The notes beneath the pieces are model-generated. The model was not told the DNA's origin. It did not search any database and saw only the letters and a program-made list of their open reading frames with translations. From positions 1,014,333 to 1,044,151 of the forward strand of contig NW_019091397.1 in assembly GCF_001949145.1 (NCBI RefSeq): a stretch of DNA of 29,819 nucleotides. Reading direction: 5' to 3'. A program made the translations under genes and the position numbers. Source of the stretch: Acanthaster planci. Its lineage: Eukaryota; Echinodermata; Asteroidea; Valvatida; Acanthasteridae. Positions 10,284 to 21,757 of the stretch are shown here, one piece after another; the stretch's first letter is position 1; the number at the start of each line of letters is the position of its first letter.

Positions 10284-13200
10284 GTAAAAAAAAAAAAACA
10301 AGCTGACTTCAAATGTTCCACACGTTGACTGTCTATACCTACAGTTCCGTATGCCGATCAAGTATGTTACCGCTTTGTGACTGTGGTAGAGAAGACGTAC
10401 TTTAAGCTTTGTGCTGATCCCGTTGTCTTACTCTCTGATCTGGGTGTTTTTTCCCACTCCCTTTTGATTCCTGCATCGTTAATCCGATCTATAACCTTCA
10501 TTCATGCTTTTTAACCTAATGAAAATTATTTCCTGTTTGTTCTTGTCTCCTTTTTTCCTTGATCTGAAATATATCAATATATCTTTATATCTTTTCTTTC
10601 AATATATCTTTTGATCCATATCGCTCTCAAACAGCCGGAACGTCGCTACAATATTCGCCCACTTACAGTGAAAATGCGGCCGTCGTCATAGACAACGGAT
10701 CGGAAGTGCTTAAAGTCGGCTTTAGTGGCGACATTGAGCCAAGATACACCATCCCGTCGGTCGTTGGGAGGTACGCTGGAGGCGATGTGACAAATCCAGC
10801 CGATTTGTGCAGAGCTTCGTACGTCGGCCACGATGCAACGAGACGGGCTGGTTTAATGTCCTTTTACTATCCATTAACGGGTGAGTCCATTTTTTCTTCA
10901 TAAAAGGTGCTTCTTCATTGAAGGTTGGTTGGGAAAAACCCAGTTACTAAATCAAATGATTTCCTGTTAAATTCGGCTTCGGTTCAGTCAGCATGGAGGC
11001 CCTGCATGTCTAATGATTGGAATCGTTCTTTTGCCACGCAGAGGGTATTGTTCACAACTGGGAGGACTTGGAGCAAATCTGGAATTATGTGTTTACGTCA
11101 CTCTTGAATGTTGCACCTCAAGAACATCCCATACTCCTCAGTGAGTATGCATCCACGACCAAGAGGCAGCGAGAGAAGTTGGTTGAGGTAATTATACAAC
11201 GAGATAGCTGGACTGAGAACTATGCAAACTCTGCCCTATACAACTAAAGTACTGCATTTTTTTCTGGTCGTTTTCTGAATGCAGTTTGTATCGTGATCAG
11301 ACTACATTAGACTACGCTCAACAGAAACCAATTTAGTTTCAATTTTTCAGACATTCGGACAAAGAAAAGCATTTCCTTGTCAAATTTGGTTTTCTAAAAA
11401 TGAATGTTTTTCAGGGATTCATAAACGAAATATTGTGATGTTGGTCCGGGTAACGGTACTGATAATAAGCATTAATTAGTTTTGGTCTGTCAAAAATTTT
11501 GCTTTTATTTTAGCTTCAACTGTCATTGTAAAACGTTAGAAAAAAATGACAAGCACTTATCAGTGTAAGGACTTAAGTAATACTTTTCCGTACTACTTTT
11601 AGGCAGAGTCTGGCAGCATTTTTCGAACTTGCTTTTGGATTTTATTCAAATTATTTCTCCCGTTTATAAGATATTATTTGAAAAACTACAAGTGCCTTCG
11701 CTGTGCCTGGTCAACCAAGGTGCCTTAGCTCTTCATGCCCAGGGGGACACCTCGGGCATCGTGCTGAGTAGCGGAGGAGGTCTGACTGAAGTAGTCCCCG
11801 TGCTGGATGGTTACACCATGCATTATGCTGTCACAACGGTACGCTTGAAAAGGTTTCTCTGAAAGATTTCCTTCGATAAATCTTTTGAAATTCCCATGGG
11901 ATATTTGTTGGATATCTAGAACGAATTTCTAGCTTTTTTCAACAAAACAAAAGTGCCAAATCAGAAACAAACGATTGCTCATTGTATCTATTTAAATGTT
12001 AGTCTAATGCGGAATATGTTTGATCTATAATTAAACATTATAATGATATCATTATTCCGTAAGCAATGAACAGTAGGAAACAGTGCATTTGCCATGCAGT
12101 TCAGTGATTTCGGTTGACAAAAGGTTACCCCAACTCATTGGGCATTGTGTTTAATATGCTCCATATCAGCTGAAAGTCGCCGGCAGCCAAGTTACCAACT
12201 ATCTTGGCCGTTTACTCCAACCGGACAGTGACTACAATCTGACGTCACCCTCTCAACTGGACATCCTCAAAAATATCAAAGAAACTATGGCGTACGTCTG
12301 CATGGGTAAGAAAAAACAGAAAGAAGAAAAAAATAAAAAAATTACAAGGCAAATGTAGTTTGATCTCAGTCCTTGTCGTGGTTGGAATGGGAGCAAATAA
12401 TGAGATACGATATGCGTTCTCTCATCTTCTCTATTGTTTTCTTCACTCCCTTTAACTGTCCTTCAGACTATGAAAGAGAGATGGAACGAATCAGCCGTCT
12501 CGATTCATCAGAGTACAAGCTACCTGACGGTAGTTCCCTTACGGTAAAATGCAAACATCTCTTCCGATGCACTGAACAACTCTTCAAACCAGATTTTAGT
12601 GGCTTGGAGCAACAGGCGGGTATACACGACATGATTCAGGAAACACTGAAAAGGTACATTCAACCTTGTGGAAATAATTATAATTGATTCAAACAATAGT
12701 TAATAAACCTTGCGACTTGCTGGTTAATTTGGAATTTACAAATGTTGATGGATCATCGTAAATCGTTGCACGCATCCGTTTGCTTAAATAATGACAAGAG
12801 ACCAGTCCAAGACTCAAGATCATGCACGGTAGAGTTACAGGAACCAGGAAAAAGAAATATTTTTATAAATTTTACCCAAAACCCTTGAAATTGCTTCTTT
12901 GGGTTTCAATTAACCTCATTTTAAAATTTTTGTTTTGCAATTTTAACCCATATTTTGGTTTTTATGCTTATGCATATTTGCATATTCATGAGCAAAATAT
13001 GATGTCATCCAAGGCACCGAATCTCAATGTTGCACTGATTTATGCACAGAAAATTTGTATATTTCTTTAACCACTGCCATGGCAAATTTCATTTTCTTTT
13101 GCAATTTATTGCTGTGTAAGTATAACGCAATAATTCAGCAAAAAACCTTTTCACAGAAATGTTCCCAGATAGCAAATTTGGAGTTCACAATTTGAACAAG

Positions 13201-14318
13201 AAAACATGCAACATGAACCATGTCTTCCTGGATTTACATAAAAGCAAAAGCGCCCTCACTTGTCCAGAAATGCTTGGTCAATGTTTAATGTTTGAAATAG
13301 TGCACGGTTCAGTTCGTGTAACTCAAAAAAGATGTCAAACAGTCTTCATACATGGAAGAAGAGTACAGAGATACACAAAAAGTGATTCCAAGAAAAATCA
13401 TTTCCTGGATCCTTTAAGAAGCCAGAAGCATTGTGCTAACTATTTTATTCGGATTTGGTAGTGTTTGTTCAGTAGTTCACTCATTGATTTCGCCATTTCG
13501 TTTTGCTTTCTGGTGTGCTTTGTTTTCTCGTATTAGCATTGGTATAATCTGGCGCTGAAATGCGAGCAAAGTGCATGGTCACTTGCCTTTTGTACAGAAT
13601 CATAAAATACAGAATCATTAGTTAATAATAACACAAGTATTAATGAGACAGCGGTAACCGCATTTGCATTTAAAGTAATCGGAATAAGTTTTAACACCGT
13701 TAAGTTTTAACTCGGACAAAAATCTTGTTGTTTCCTACGTTTCCATACTGACACATTTTTAACGATGCTTGTATTTGCAAAGATGCACTAGCTAATGGGC
13801 GTGAGAATTAATGCCCTGCCAGCACTCAAAACGTTGATATTGTTCACCTGTCGTTATCGGTGAAAGAATATTTTATGACGATACAGGCTAAGAGTTCGGT
13901 GACTAGGACCACATAAAATCTCAGTAACGGTTGATTTATAAGGTAAGACGTATATCTCTGATGGACTCATTCACTTTGTTGTGTTGTCAACACAAATATG
14001 GGCCTATCAGAAAATCATCTGACAATTTTCCTGTGACATGTCATCCTCAGGTGCGATCCAACAGTCTTGGCTGGCATCGGCAAATCTCTCCTTCTTTCAG
14101 GAGGAAACACACAACTCAAAGGCTTCGGTGATCGCGTGCAGCTAGAGCTAGCTTCAGCCCACATGCCCTGGTCCGTGTCCATGCCTCAGGAGCGAACCAA
14201 CAGTGTCTGGATCGGTGGTTCGGTCGTGGCAACACACGACGGCTTTTGGGGGCGGTGTGTCTCCGCCAGGGATTATGCTGAACACGGAGCAGCTGTGATC
14301 CATCCTAAGTGCTTTTAA
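9989..14318 (+). CDS. divergent actin with N-terminal ubiquitin-like-looking extension, 7 exons, 481 aa
   Basis: Exons join 9989-10283, 10635-10880, 11042-11187, 11671-11838, 12170-12305, 12467-12653 and 14051-14318. All introns are GT-AG and the phases (1,1,0,0,1,2) agree, giving 481 residues and a stop. The start ATG follows an in-frame TAG at 9920. Residues ~112-481 align to conventional actin end to end, with DNGS at 118-121, a SGG phosphate loop, an SVWIGGS segment and a C-terminal KCF. Residues 1-~98 carry a strand-helix-strand pattern and a DDLSLQQSGIKPSDSIEVV segment typical of beta-grasp/ubiquitin-like folds; this is inference. In the nucleotide cleft, actin Asp11, Lys18 and Gln137 are kept (D118, K125, Q245), but Asp154 is S262, Asp157 is G265 and His161 is E269. 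ATP hydrolysis is therefore probably impaired. The D-loop is replaced by an unrelated sequence of similar length. It is not a processed pseudogene: introns are present and the frame is intact. It may be a lineage-specific actin-like protein rather than a named ARP class. Confidence 0.85.
10635..10880 (+). CDS. actin-like gene exon 2: linker, first phosphate loop, D-loop region
   Basis: The acceptor AAACAG at 10629-10634 keeps the frame. A second AG at 10667-10668 would not. Encodes linker then ENAAVVIDNGSEVLKVGFSG, matching actin subdomain 1, and continues through SYVG to the YYPLT segment. Donor ACGG|GTGAGT. Confidence 0.88.
11042..11187 (+). CDS. actin-like gene exon 3
   Basis: Acceptor CCACGCAG. 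Encodes EGIVHNWEDLEQIWNYVF through EHPILLSE and KRQREKLVE, clearly aligned to the actin segment from the IEHG-IVTNW region to NREKMTQ. Donor TTGAG|GTAATT, phase 0. Confidence 0.9.
11671..11838 (+). CDS. actin-like gene exon 4: second phosphate loop
   Basis: Start set by the acceptor TTTATAAG at 11663-11670, behind a pyrimidine tract, because KLVE-ILFEKLQVP then matches actin without gap or excess. Contains the altered loop GIVLSSGGGLTEVVP, where conventional actin has Asp154, Asp157 and His161. Donor ACAACG|GTACGC, phase 0. Confidence 0.88.
12170..12305 (+). CDS. actin-like gene exon 5
   Basis: Acceptor CCATATCAG. Encodes LKVAGSQVTNYLGRLL to NIKETMAYVCM, matching the actin LDLAGRDLTDYL to IKEKLCYVA region. 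Donor ATGG|GTAAGA, phase 1. Confidence 0.9.
12467..12653 (+). CDS. actin-like gene exon 6
   Basis: Acceptor TCCTTCAG. Encodes DYEREMERISRL, YKLPDGSSL and FRCTEQLFKPDFSG, the counterparts of the actin DFEQEM, YELPDGQVI and FRCPEALFQPSF blocks. Donor AAAAG|GTACAT, phase 2. Confidence 0.9.
12654..14050 (+). other. intron 6 of the actin-like gene
   Basis: A 1.4-kb AT-rich intron with GT and CCTCAG|G ends. The open frames inside (12822-13070, 13159-13461, 13931-14131) show no domain and no codon pattern. I see nothing else in it. Confidence 0.75.
14051..14318 (+). CDS. actin-like gene exon 7: C-terminal exon
   Basis: The phase-2 join gives R-CDPTVLAGIGKSLLLSGG, matching actin MKCD to SGG. The third phosphate loop reads SGGNTQLKG instead of SGGTTMYPG. 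NSVWIGGSVVA and the terminal HPKCF followed by TAA are well conserved. Confidence 0.92.
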
Positions 14319-15178
14319 AAAACCTTGAAGTACATATCGGATGCTTGGGTCGGACAAAGTGGAAAAACTCTTTTAGAAATAGGGCGATCTAGCCCCTGTC
14401 GTGGTCAGCATCGTCTGACGTACACGCATTTCCATAATTTGCCCTCTCCCAATGGAGCCTTACCTGAATTGAAATTTGTTGAAACAGCAAGCAGATATCC
14501 CTTTTTCGAACCGATGCAGAGGCATCCGTTGGTAACATGCTTCTCAGTTTATTAGTGGTACTTATGAACAGATCAAAGCTCTTCGTGTGCCTTTTATAGT
14601 AGAGCAGTTTCACAGATGTCACAAATTTCCTGCAAACGTCTCGGATCTTGAAATTCGGCGTAAGCTGTTCCCGACACAGACAAGGTAAAAGTGGAACAGT
14701 AACCATAAGATTCAGACGCGGCATAATATCAAAGATGGCGGACTGTACACTACTGAGAGTGATGTGACGAAGGAGTTATTGTCATTATTATACGTAGGCC
14801 TTGTTTTAGTGATGAATGCCTGATTTCTTTTGGCATTTGAAATTCTGTGAATCGTAACCAAACTAGTAATAACATCAGGCGAAATCTGGCAAGAAGTTCA
14901 TGAAACTGTACCGACAATAAGCCAGTTCGTAATTACGAACTGTGCATACGCGAATGAAATTTTGCAAAGGTCATTTGTGCATAAACGAAATCATTTACGT
15001 ATAGCTTGTGTGTGCGCAAATGGGTTGCATTTGATACGGACGATCGCCGTTTAAGAAGATGCTGAAATAGGGAGGATGCTGACGACGAAGTAGGGAGGAA
15101 CCAAGAACAATATGAACATTCTGTTAATCTACAATCCCATACGGTCATTTAAAAAACTAACACTGAATAGTGTCCCAA

Positions 15179-15184
15179 AATAAA
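15179..15184 (+). promoter_or_regulatory. candidate poly(A) signal for the actin-like gene
   Basis: First AATAAA I see downstream of the stop at 14318. The implied 3' UTR would be about 0.9 kb. Confidence 0.3.
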
Positions 15185-18100
15185 CTTTTCTGTAACTTTT
15201 ATGGAAAGGAGATGAGTAAGATTTCTATACAAATGTCACCAGTTTTCCCCTGTAGTGCCTTATTAGTCCTCAGAAAGTAATTACATATCCTAAAAAGTCA
15301 CATTTAGCTGTGAGAAAATCAATAATTTTTTGGAAAACAGAATTTTTCAGAGCAGTCTCATAAGGGTTGTGCACATATCTTTAAGATACGATAAAATTAA
15401 GTGAAAATGGAAGAAAACAAATTTTAAATACGTACGAGTTTAAACTGTCAGGTAATTTCATACAAAGTTTGGTGACGTGTTAATTAATCCAAGTATAGCA
15501 TGTGGAATATGTTGTTGTTAAAGAATCTTTCAATCAGGCCAAGGCCAGAGACAAATTTCATCAATTGAAATATTTTGCTTACTTTCATCCATGGTAAAAA
15601 AAAAATTAATCAAAGAATTGATCAAAATCGAAGCTCTGGCTGAATCGCGCACCCAACAATCACTACACTAACCAGCGAATGTCACAAGAGGGCGCCCGCT
15701 CAGGACTCACGGTGAAGCGATTTGTTTTACGTACAAATGACCCTTGCCCTACTTTCCATTGTAAAGTACATGCAGTAAATACAAACTGGCTTATTCTAAA
15801 AGCTGGTCTGTTGAAACGAATCTATTTTGTACGCACTAGTATGAATGTTTCAAAGATTCAAGGATACCGGCTCAGCAGGATCAATATTGTAAATAACAGA
15901 AACTACTTTTTAGAAAACTGGGAGTCTGAATTTTTAAGTGTATTTAATAGTTTGGGTGTAAAGCTGTAATAGAAAAATACAAAAACGCTTTGTCGCAAAG
16001 ACGAAGATTGGCAGGCTCCAACATAGCCAGGCAAAGTGACTGATATATCTATAAATAATTGAAGTATGTATCTAGTCAAAAATTGAAATCAAAACCGTAG
16101 TTTATACATAATCAGGGCTCAATACTATTTATGGTCACTGTACAGAACCCGCGTGCCTTCTTTCCTAATACCTGCAGTGTGTGGACATTGTACTTTCCAT
16201 TTTTCAAAATATAACTAAAAATAGAAGTAGTCAAGGCACCGAAAGTGGCTTGGGTTGGCACCATTGAATGTTCAGAATTCTACAAGGGATCTGAAGCGTT
16301 GCTAAGGCGCAGAGTGACAGAATGCAGTGAGTTCAGTTGAAGAAGTTAAAAGCGATATCTCTACGCTGGTGGAAGCAAGATGTTGGGACGGTAAAAGCGT
16401 TGGATTGTAAATGCAAAGTTGGGGCGGTGAAAATAGATCATAAAAGCAAAACTTGAATTGTGATAATCAGTGGCAGAACCACAGCGAACAATATGTTACA
16501 AAAGTTTCCCAAATTATAGCAAATTGTAGCTGTTACGTTCAAACGTAAGTTTGTAATTGAACCTGAATGGAACGAGGATTCTATTTTGTCATAGACAAAC
16601 AACCCTCTTGAGGACTTTCTCCAAGACGCCACTGCTTTGAGTGTTGTGTTATAGTGAAAGAGATAATCATAAGTCTTGTAAAATAAATGTCCCTTTGCAA
16701 ACCCAAATTAAACGAGTCATTCCCAAATCTACATAATATGTTTGTGACTTTAAGTTTAACAATTTCCCAGTGCCTAAAAGTCAAAAACGAGTGCCTGAAA
16801 TTTTGGTATTTAAAAAAAATCGTTTTGTCCTTTTTAGGGCCTATATCGCAATACCTAAGGACCTCTTTACTTTTTCAGCATCTATATTTTCTAAAGACGT
16901 TTACAAATCATAGAAGTTTTATCGTATTTTTGATATGCGTCTACCACACAATGATCCATTATTGAGGAATGTTCACTGTTTTGGAGTGATAATTATCTTA
17001 TAATCTTCGTAAGGTTTCTATGCAGTGGCTAGGGGGAGGGGGTTACCCGCTCTCTCCGTGACACTTTGCCGGTTTTGTGCGCTAACCTTACATACCTAGT
17101 ATGGACTCGTGAAGAAAATTACAGATGTACACACGATGCCGGAAGAAAAGACGTTCGAGTAGACTTACCCATGTCCACAGGACGTTTGTCCTTTTGTAAA
17201 AAGGGGTTTAGAGGCATTTGGGGGCTATGTTAATCCGTCGTAAAGGGAGGAGGACATTTTTGAAAAGATTCGGCTGAAGTTCAAAGAAAAATTGAGTATT
17301 TTCACCGAGTTTTCTTAACTGCACGAGCACAGTAGGTATGGGAGGTAAACGTGTATTTGTGTGCGTTTTATTTTGTTTTTAAAATGCTATCAATTTAGAA
17401 ATGGTATAACCAGCTCTCCCAGGGGATTATTTCACGGATGACAACAAATATGGACCATTGGTCTTGGAAAATACGCAACACTTTAAGACGCCACTTTTTC
17501 TGCAGCATGTCTATCCCCTATTCCATTTCTAATCTAGAACTTTACCGTGAGTGATGGATCCGTGTCGTGATGGCTAAAAAAAGTTATGTATACAGGGCAA
17601 AGACAACCAAGGTGCATAATTACAACATTATGAGAGTGGTGAAACACCATCCATCTGTAAGTCATGACCATTGTGTTATTACAAGCTTTATTGCTCGAGA
17701 TGGTGAAGGGGTGAAATTCAGGAATGTCACGCTGACCAAAATGCTGTAGCTAATTATAGCCTGTCCAATGTACATTCGTCTTCAAAATTCCAAACTGTTG
17801 TCCATTAATTTTTACAAACGCTCATGCCGGAAGTTTATGTTTGTGTTCTTCATGTAACGTTTTGGGAAATTACCAGGAGCTTTACTGGCTTACGCTTACT
17901 TACATCATAATGCATTTACGGCAGAACGAGAGTGTATAACTGCGCCAAGATTTGCTTACCTACAGCCGATGAGTTCCAGATTCAGTCGGGATGGCCTCAT
18001 ACAACTCTTGTCCGTCAACAACGATAGGCATTAGAATTTTTCGTAAATGCTCTCCCTTCAAATTTATTTCTAAAAATTATAAATCATGCAACTTAATTTT

Positions 18101-18810
18101 GATCTCGTGTTCTGTTACCAAATTACAACAAAATAGTTTGAGATGTTAGTTTTTGGCACTAGTCCTCTTACAGTCTGGCATTTGTTCACTTTCAGTAAAT
18201 AACAAAACAGTAATTTACAGGGGTGATCGGTGCTTTTGGCAGTGATATTTTAAAGAAGCAAATGAGTTAAAAACTGATTACAAATTCTTAACTGTTTTCA
18301 CATTATTTTTCCTAATCAAGGGTTCCGGGAGCGTGTCACCTGGCATTAGTTTTCAGGCTCTGTTTCTACCTCTTCTAATAAAGTTTTTTTTTTTTTAATG
18401 GAAGAACTTGGTTTGAAGGCAAGGGGTCTTTGTCAAAAATGAAAAACACCGATGTCTCCCTTTAATGGTCTGGTCTTACGATCGTTCGGAGAACCACATT
18501 TTTAATCAGACAATGCACTGTTCCCAGCAATAAAGGAAGGGTAATCCACAAAATACAATCTTTTTCGATTTGATTGCAATCATTTATTTCAAACCTTTCA
18601 TGATTATTATGGAATCCACGTTACACAAAGTCCAACTTATGGTACTTTTTACTTGGCAAGTTGGTGTGTTAAAAATAGCTTTTCAGCACAGTAGCATTTA
18701 TTCTATCCCACCTTTGTAAATGTGTATGCATATTTTGTAGGATGTTCAATCAACCTGTATTTATAGGTGTGTGAAATGCAATAAAGGTGTTCACATTTAT
18801 GGCTCATATT

Positions 18811-18832
18811 GTTTGTTTGTTTGTTTGTTTGT
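18811..18832. repeat. (GTTT)n microsatellite
   Basis: About five and a half perfect GTTT units, followed by a degenerate GT-rich tail to about 18860. Confidence 0.9.
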
Positions 18833-19340
18833 TGGGTTGTTGGTGTGTTTGGTGTATTTTTACCAGTGTATATTGCACTCTCAGAACTTAGGTATGATGA
18901 CTACGTTGACAATTCCCTTGTCTGTGATTGGTCACATTGCGCATTGTTGCAAACTCTTAGAGGTGAACTATTGTGAAACGCCCGTATTGGCATGTGATGA
19001 ACTTCTTTGACATTACAGCGAATCGCCCGTATTCCTTTAAATTTTTTTGATCCGTAAAATATACTGCGGCCAGAAATTTGTTTCACAATTCTTGAGCAGA
19101 TAGGTTTTGAACCTCTTCAACAAACTCAAAACAAGAAAACCAAATCTCAAACATTCGTGACGGTATTTTTCTATTCTTTTAACAGCTCTAAACTTCCCCA
19201 CACCGATTATAATTATTATCCCAATAATTTCTTTCATTATAAGAAAGAAGTACTTTTTTGGCTCAGGAACCAAGACTAAGATGGCTTGTTCTTGAAAATT
19301 CGGGCGAATGATATGCAAACACAGGTTGTGTACTGGAGAA

Positions 19341-19480
19341 ATGAAAACAAAACAAACAAAAACAAACCAAACCAAACTGAAACAAACAAACAAACAACCC
19401 AAAACAAACCCAAAACAACAAAACAAACACTACGAACCCACTAAACGAAACCAAAGAACAAAAATAAAGAGAAACAAAAA
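19341..19480. repeat. AAAC/ACCAA low-complexity tract
   Basis: Interspersed AAACAAAC, ACCAAACC and AACCCAAAAC units over about 140 bp. The open frames on both strands here (for example a Phe/Cys/Val-rich minus-strand frame at 19037-19426) arise from the repeat and are not genes. Confidence 0.85.
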
Positions 19481-19875
19481 TCTTGTTCCACAGTAATACA
19501 CAGATCTTTGGTGAGATGGATGTTTATTCGTCCATGCGCTGTGATCCAAGCATATAAATGTACAAATATAGGATGCACAGTTACCTATAACAACTTTTTT
19601 TTCCATTCTTTAAGTCGTTCTTATCCGCACAATAAACAAATACATCATGACAAGAAGCACGGTGAACTATATATATGCTTAATTACATGTATAAAAACAT
19701 GACTTTGATTACAATATGGACCAACAAGACCAACCACCAAAGGTGGGTACTGAATGTTTTTCAAGAAGGAAGTGCAATTACGTATTTCCAATCCTGGTGT
19801 GAAACCTGAATACATTTAGAAAAAGCATACACGTGGCAAAGAACTTTCCATCATTTACCCAAGTCTTCATGCATC

Positions 19876-19952
19876 AATAACAAGAATTGGTAATAGGTTC
19901 GATATGTATGTAACACATGTACGTATCGAACCTATTACCAATTCTTGTTATT
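19876..19952. repeat. perfect 28-bp hairpin with 21-nt loop (twin 1)
   Basis: The arm 19876-19903 is exactly complementary to 19925-19952. The 21-nt loop 19904-19924 starts ATGTATG and ends GTACGT. The stem sequence is unrelated to that of the adjacent hairpin, but the loop is identical. No RNA family recognised. A 28-bp perfect stem is unusual for a conserved microRNA, which normally has mismatches. Confidence 0.92.
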
Positions 19953-19955
19953 ATT

Positions 19956-19994
19956 AAAAATGACATGTATGTAACACATGTACGTGTCATTTTT
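19956..19994. repeat. perfect 9-bp hairpin with the same 21-nt loop (twin 2)
   Basis: The arm AAAAATGAC at 19956-19964 pairs with GTCATTTTT at 19986-19994. The loop 19965-19985 is base-for-base identical to the loop of the hairpin just upstream, starting 61 bp after it. Confidence 0.9.
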
Positions 19995-21626
19995 GTCTGA
20001 AGATACATGTACCGTTTGAATGACAACTTCTTGTCAACACATAATATACATGTGTAGGCACAAGGTAAAGGTTGGTTTACAGTAATACAAACGAGTGAAG
20101 AATGCTAAAAGACAACATTAACCGGTACAATCTCCAGTGTAGTGTTTTTGGTATCCACGAGAAATACAAGCCGACAACTACATGTATGCTAGCCTACGTG
20201 ACCAATTTGCACACATCATGCAGTATCAAACTACTAAAACAGTACTGTATTATAATGGGACTCACACAAAGTTTCATTTCATTACCAGAATGCAAAATTT
20301 TCCATAATTTATCAGACACAAGACATTCAAAATATAAAGTTCCATGACACAGACCAACGTTTGTGGAAACTGGAACCAACATTCAGAGAGCAATAAATAA
20401 AGCTAAAATAAAGATTCTGGGAATACAATCAATGCTGAATTTCAGTAGAACTTCAGTACTTTTCAGGAATAAAAATTGCTCCATTTCTTTCAGGGAGAAC
20501 AGAAAGTACAATCGATGAAGGAATAAGTAAACCTTATATTTAAATTACACGTAACACCCTTTTAAAACATGAATACAACAACTTATATACATGCATACAG
20601 CCATCACTTAGAGTACTCTACGATAAACTTGATCATCAAATACAATGTATAACTGTGGACTCATGCATGAACACATTCGTACATGTACATGGCAGATTCA
20701 TTAATAACTTCTTGAAGCATGCATGTATGCCTTGATGGATGCTTACGTCTATGTATTTGTGCAGTGCAAAATAAATACCATAATGCAGGCCTAAATTTCA
20801 TAGTTCCCATTGGAAAGTACAAACGTACATTTTGTCACAGCAGAAAAAGCCCATAACACTAGTCTATATTTATACCAATAAGAATGCCACATACTGTATA
20901 GCAACAAGTCCATTTGCAGCAGCAACTTCTTCACCTCACTGAATGAACTATAAAGTCAAGCTTGTCTCACAGTTTGGAACTCTACACTGGCTTCACTTAA
21001 TTCATCGGTTGCATCACAAACTACTGTATTGTGACTAGTTGCTGTACAACAAACTCTTGTATCGAGTGTACAAAGTCTATGGATGGTATGTCACTTCGTG
21101 GTGCAACAAAACTATACTATACATGTACGTCACTTTGTGATGAAACCGAGTATTAGAAAAAACCATGTTTCTTGCAACTGGAAATCGCTTCAGTGGAATG
21201 TGACTATTTTCTTACAAGTACATGTACGTACTGGTACTAGCAATATATAACATTGCTAAGGGTCTATAGGGGCTTCCTTAAATTCATACCAGTGCAAATG
21301 TTAGTATTTCTGAGCAGACAGCGATCCAAGGGGAGGAGGGTTGGGTGGGTCAAAAAAAGAAAGAAAAATCTAGTACTCTGACACAAAAAAACAAAAAGGT
21401 TTTTTATGGGCAAAAAATAAAAACAGTGGTGGACCAAGGTTCTGCTATTAACTGCTATTAACCATTGTAAACAATGTTTTTCATGTAATGATTCATCATC
21501 GTTTCCGCTTGTCCGCAAAAATGAGACATTAAAAACACATCTCTGGCTTGACCCCCCACTGAAAAGTTCCTGGATCCCCCCCTGAACAATGTCATCTGAG
21601 GCAGAATGGCAAGACAACTTGCCACT
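19995..21626. other. intergenic region downstream of the minus-strand gene
   Basis: AT-rich, with rising numbers of ACATGTAC-type octamers (for example 20680-20695, 21121-21128, 21217-21228). The open frames here have no family signature. I see no gene. Part of it may be 3' UTR or downstream flank of the minus-strand gene. Confidence 0.5.
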
Positions 21627-21632
21627 TTTATT
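21627..21632 (-). promoter_or_regulatory. poly(A) signal of the LDLa membrane-protein gene
   Basis: TTTATT on the plus strand is AATAAA on the minus strand, about 125 bp after the stop codon of the final exon. Confidence 0.55.
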
Positions 21633-21757
21633 TTTTAATTGAATCTCAGAGCATTACCTGGATATCACAGCTCAAAGTGAATCTTCAGAGAATTGATTTG
21701 AACAATTATTTTCTGGGTAAATGGTGGTTAGTTTCACTTACTGCAACTGAAATATGT

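Larger units (their letters stand above)
14319..19340. other. long intergenic region, no gene seen
   Basis: No coding region that I can support. AATAAA at 15179-15184 is a candidate poly(A) signal for the actin-like gene, about 860 bp past its stop. There is a short run of T near 18386-18397 and a (GTTT)n microsatellite at 18811-18832. Open frames such as 15679-15969, 16687-16965 and 17567-17749 are short, lysine/asparagine-rich and without family signatures, as expected for AT-rich non-coding DNA. Confidence 0.6.

Noticed and set aside
11596-11670. Open sequence before actin exon 4 as part of the exon
   Set aside because: The frame is open, but including it would insert residues absent from actin. 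The acceptor at 11670 gives a gap-free match.
13159-13461. 100-codon frame inside intron 6 of the actin-like gene
   Set aside because: No homology to actin, no suitable splice phases and AT-rich composition. Skipping it gives a perfect actin alignment.
15679-15969. 96-codon plus-strand frame
   Set aside because: Isolated, no domain, no splice or poly(A) support. Length is within chance expectation here.
19037-19454. Minus-strand Phe/Val/Cys-rich frames resembling membrane proteins
   Set aside because: The hydrophobic part is the translation of an AAAC-type low-complexity tract.
19876-19952. MicroRNA precursor
   Set aside because: The stem is perfectly paired and the neighbouring hairpin shares only the loop, which fits a palindrome-forming event better than a conserved microRNA. 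Small-RNA data could reopen this.
21264-21617. 117-codon minus-strand frame downstream of the membrane-protein gene
   Set aside because: It lies beyond the poly(A) signal at 21627 of that gene, is rich in homopolymer-derived residues and has no recognisable family.
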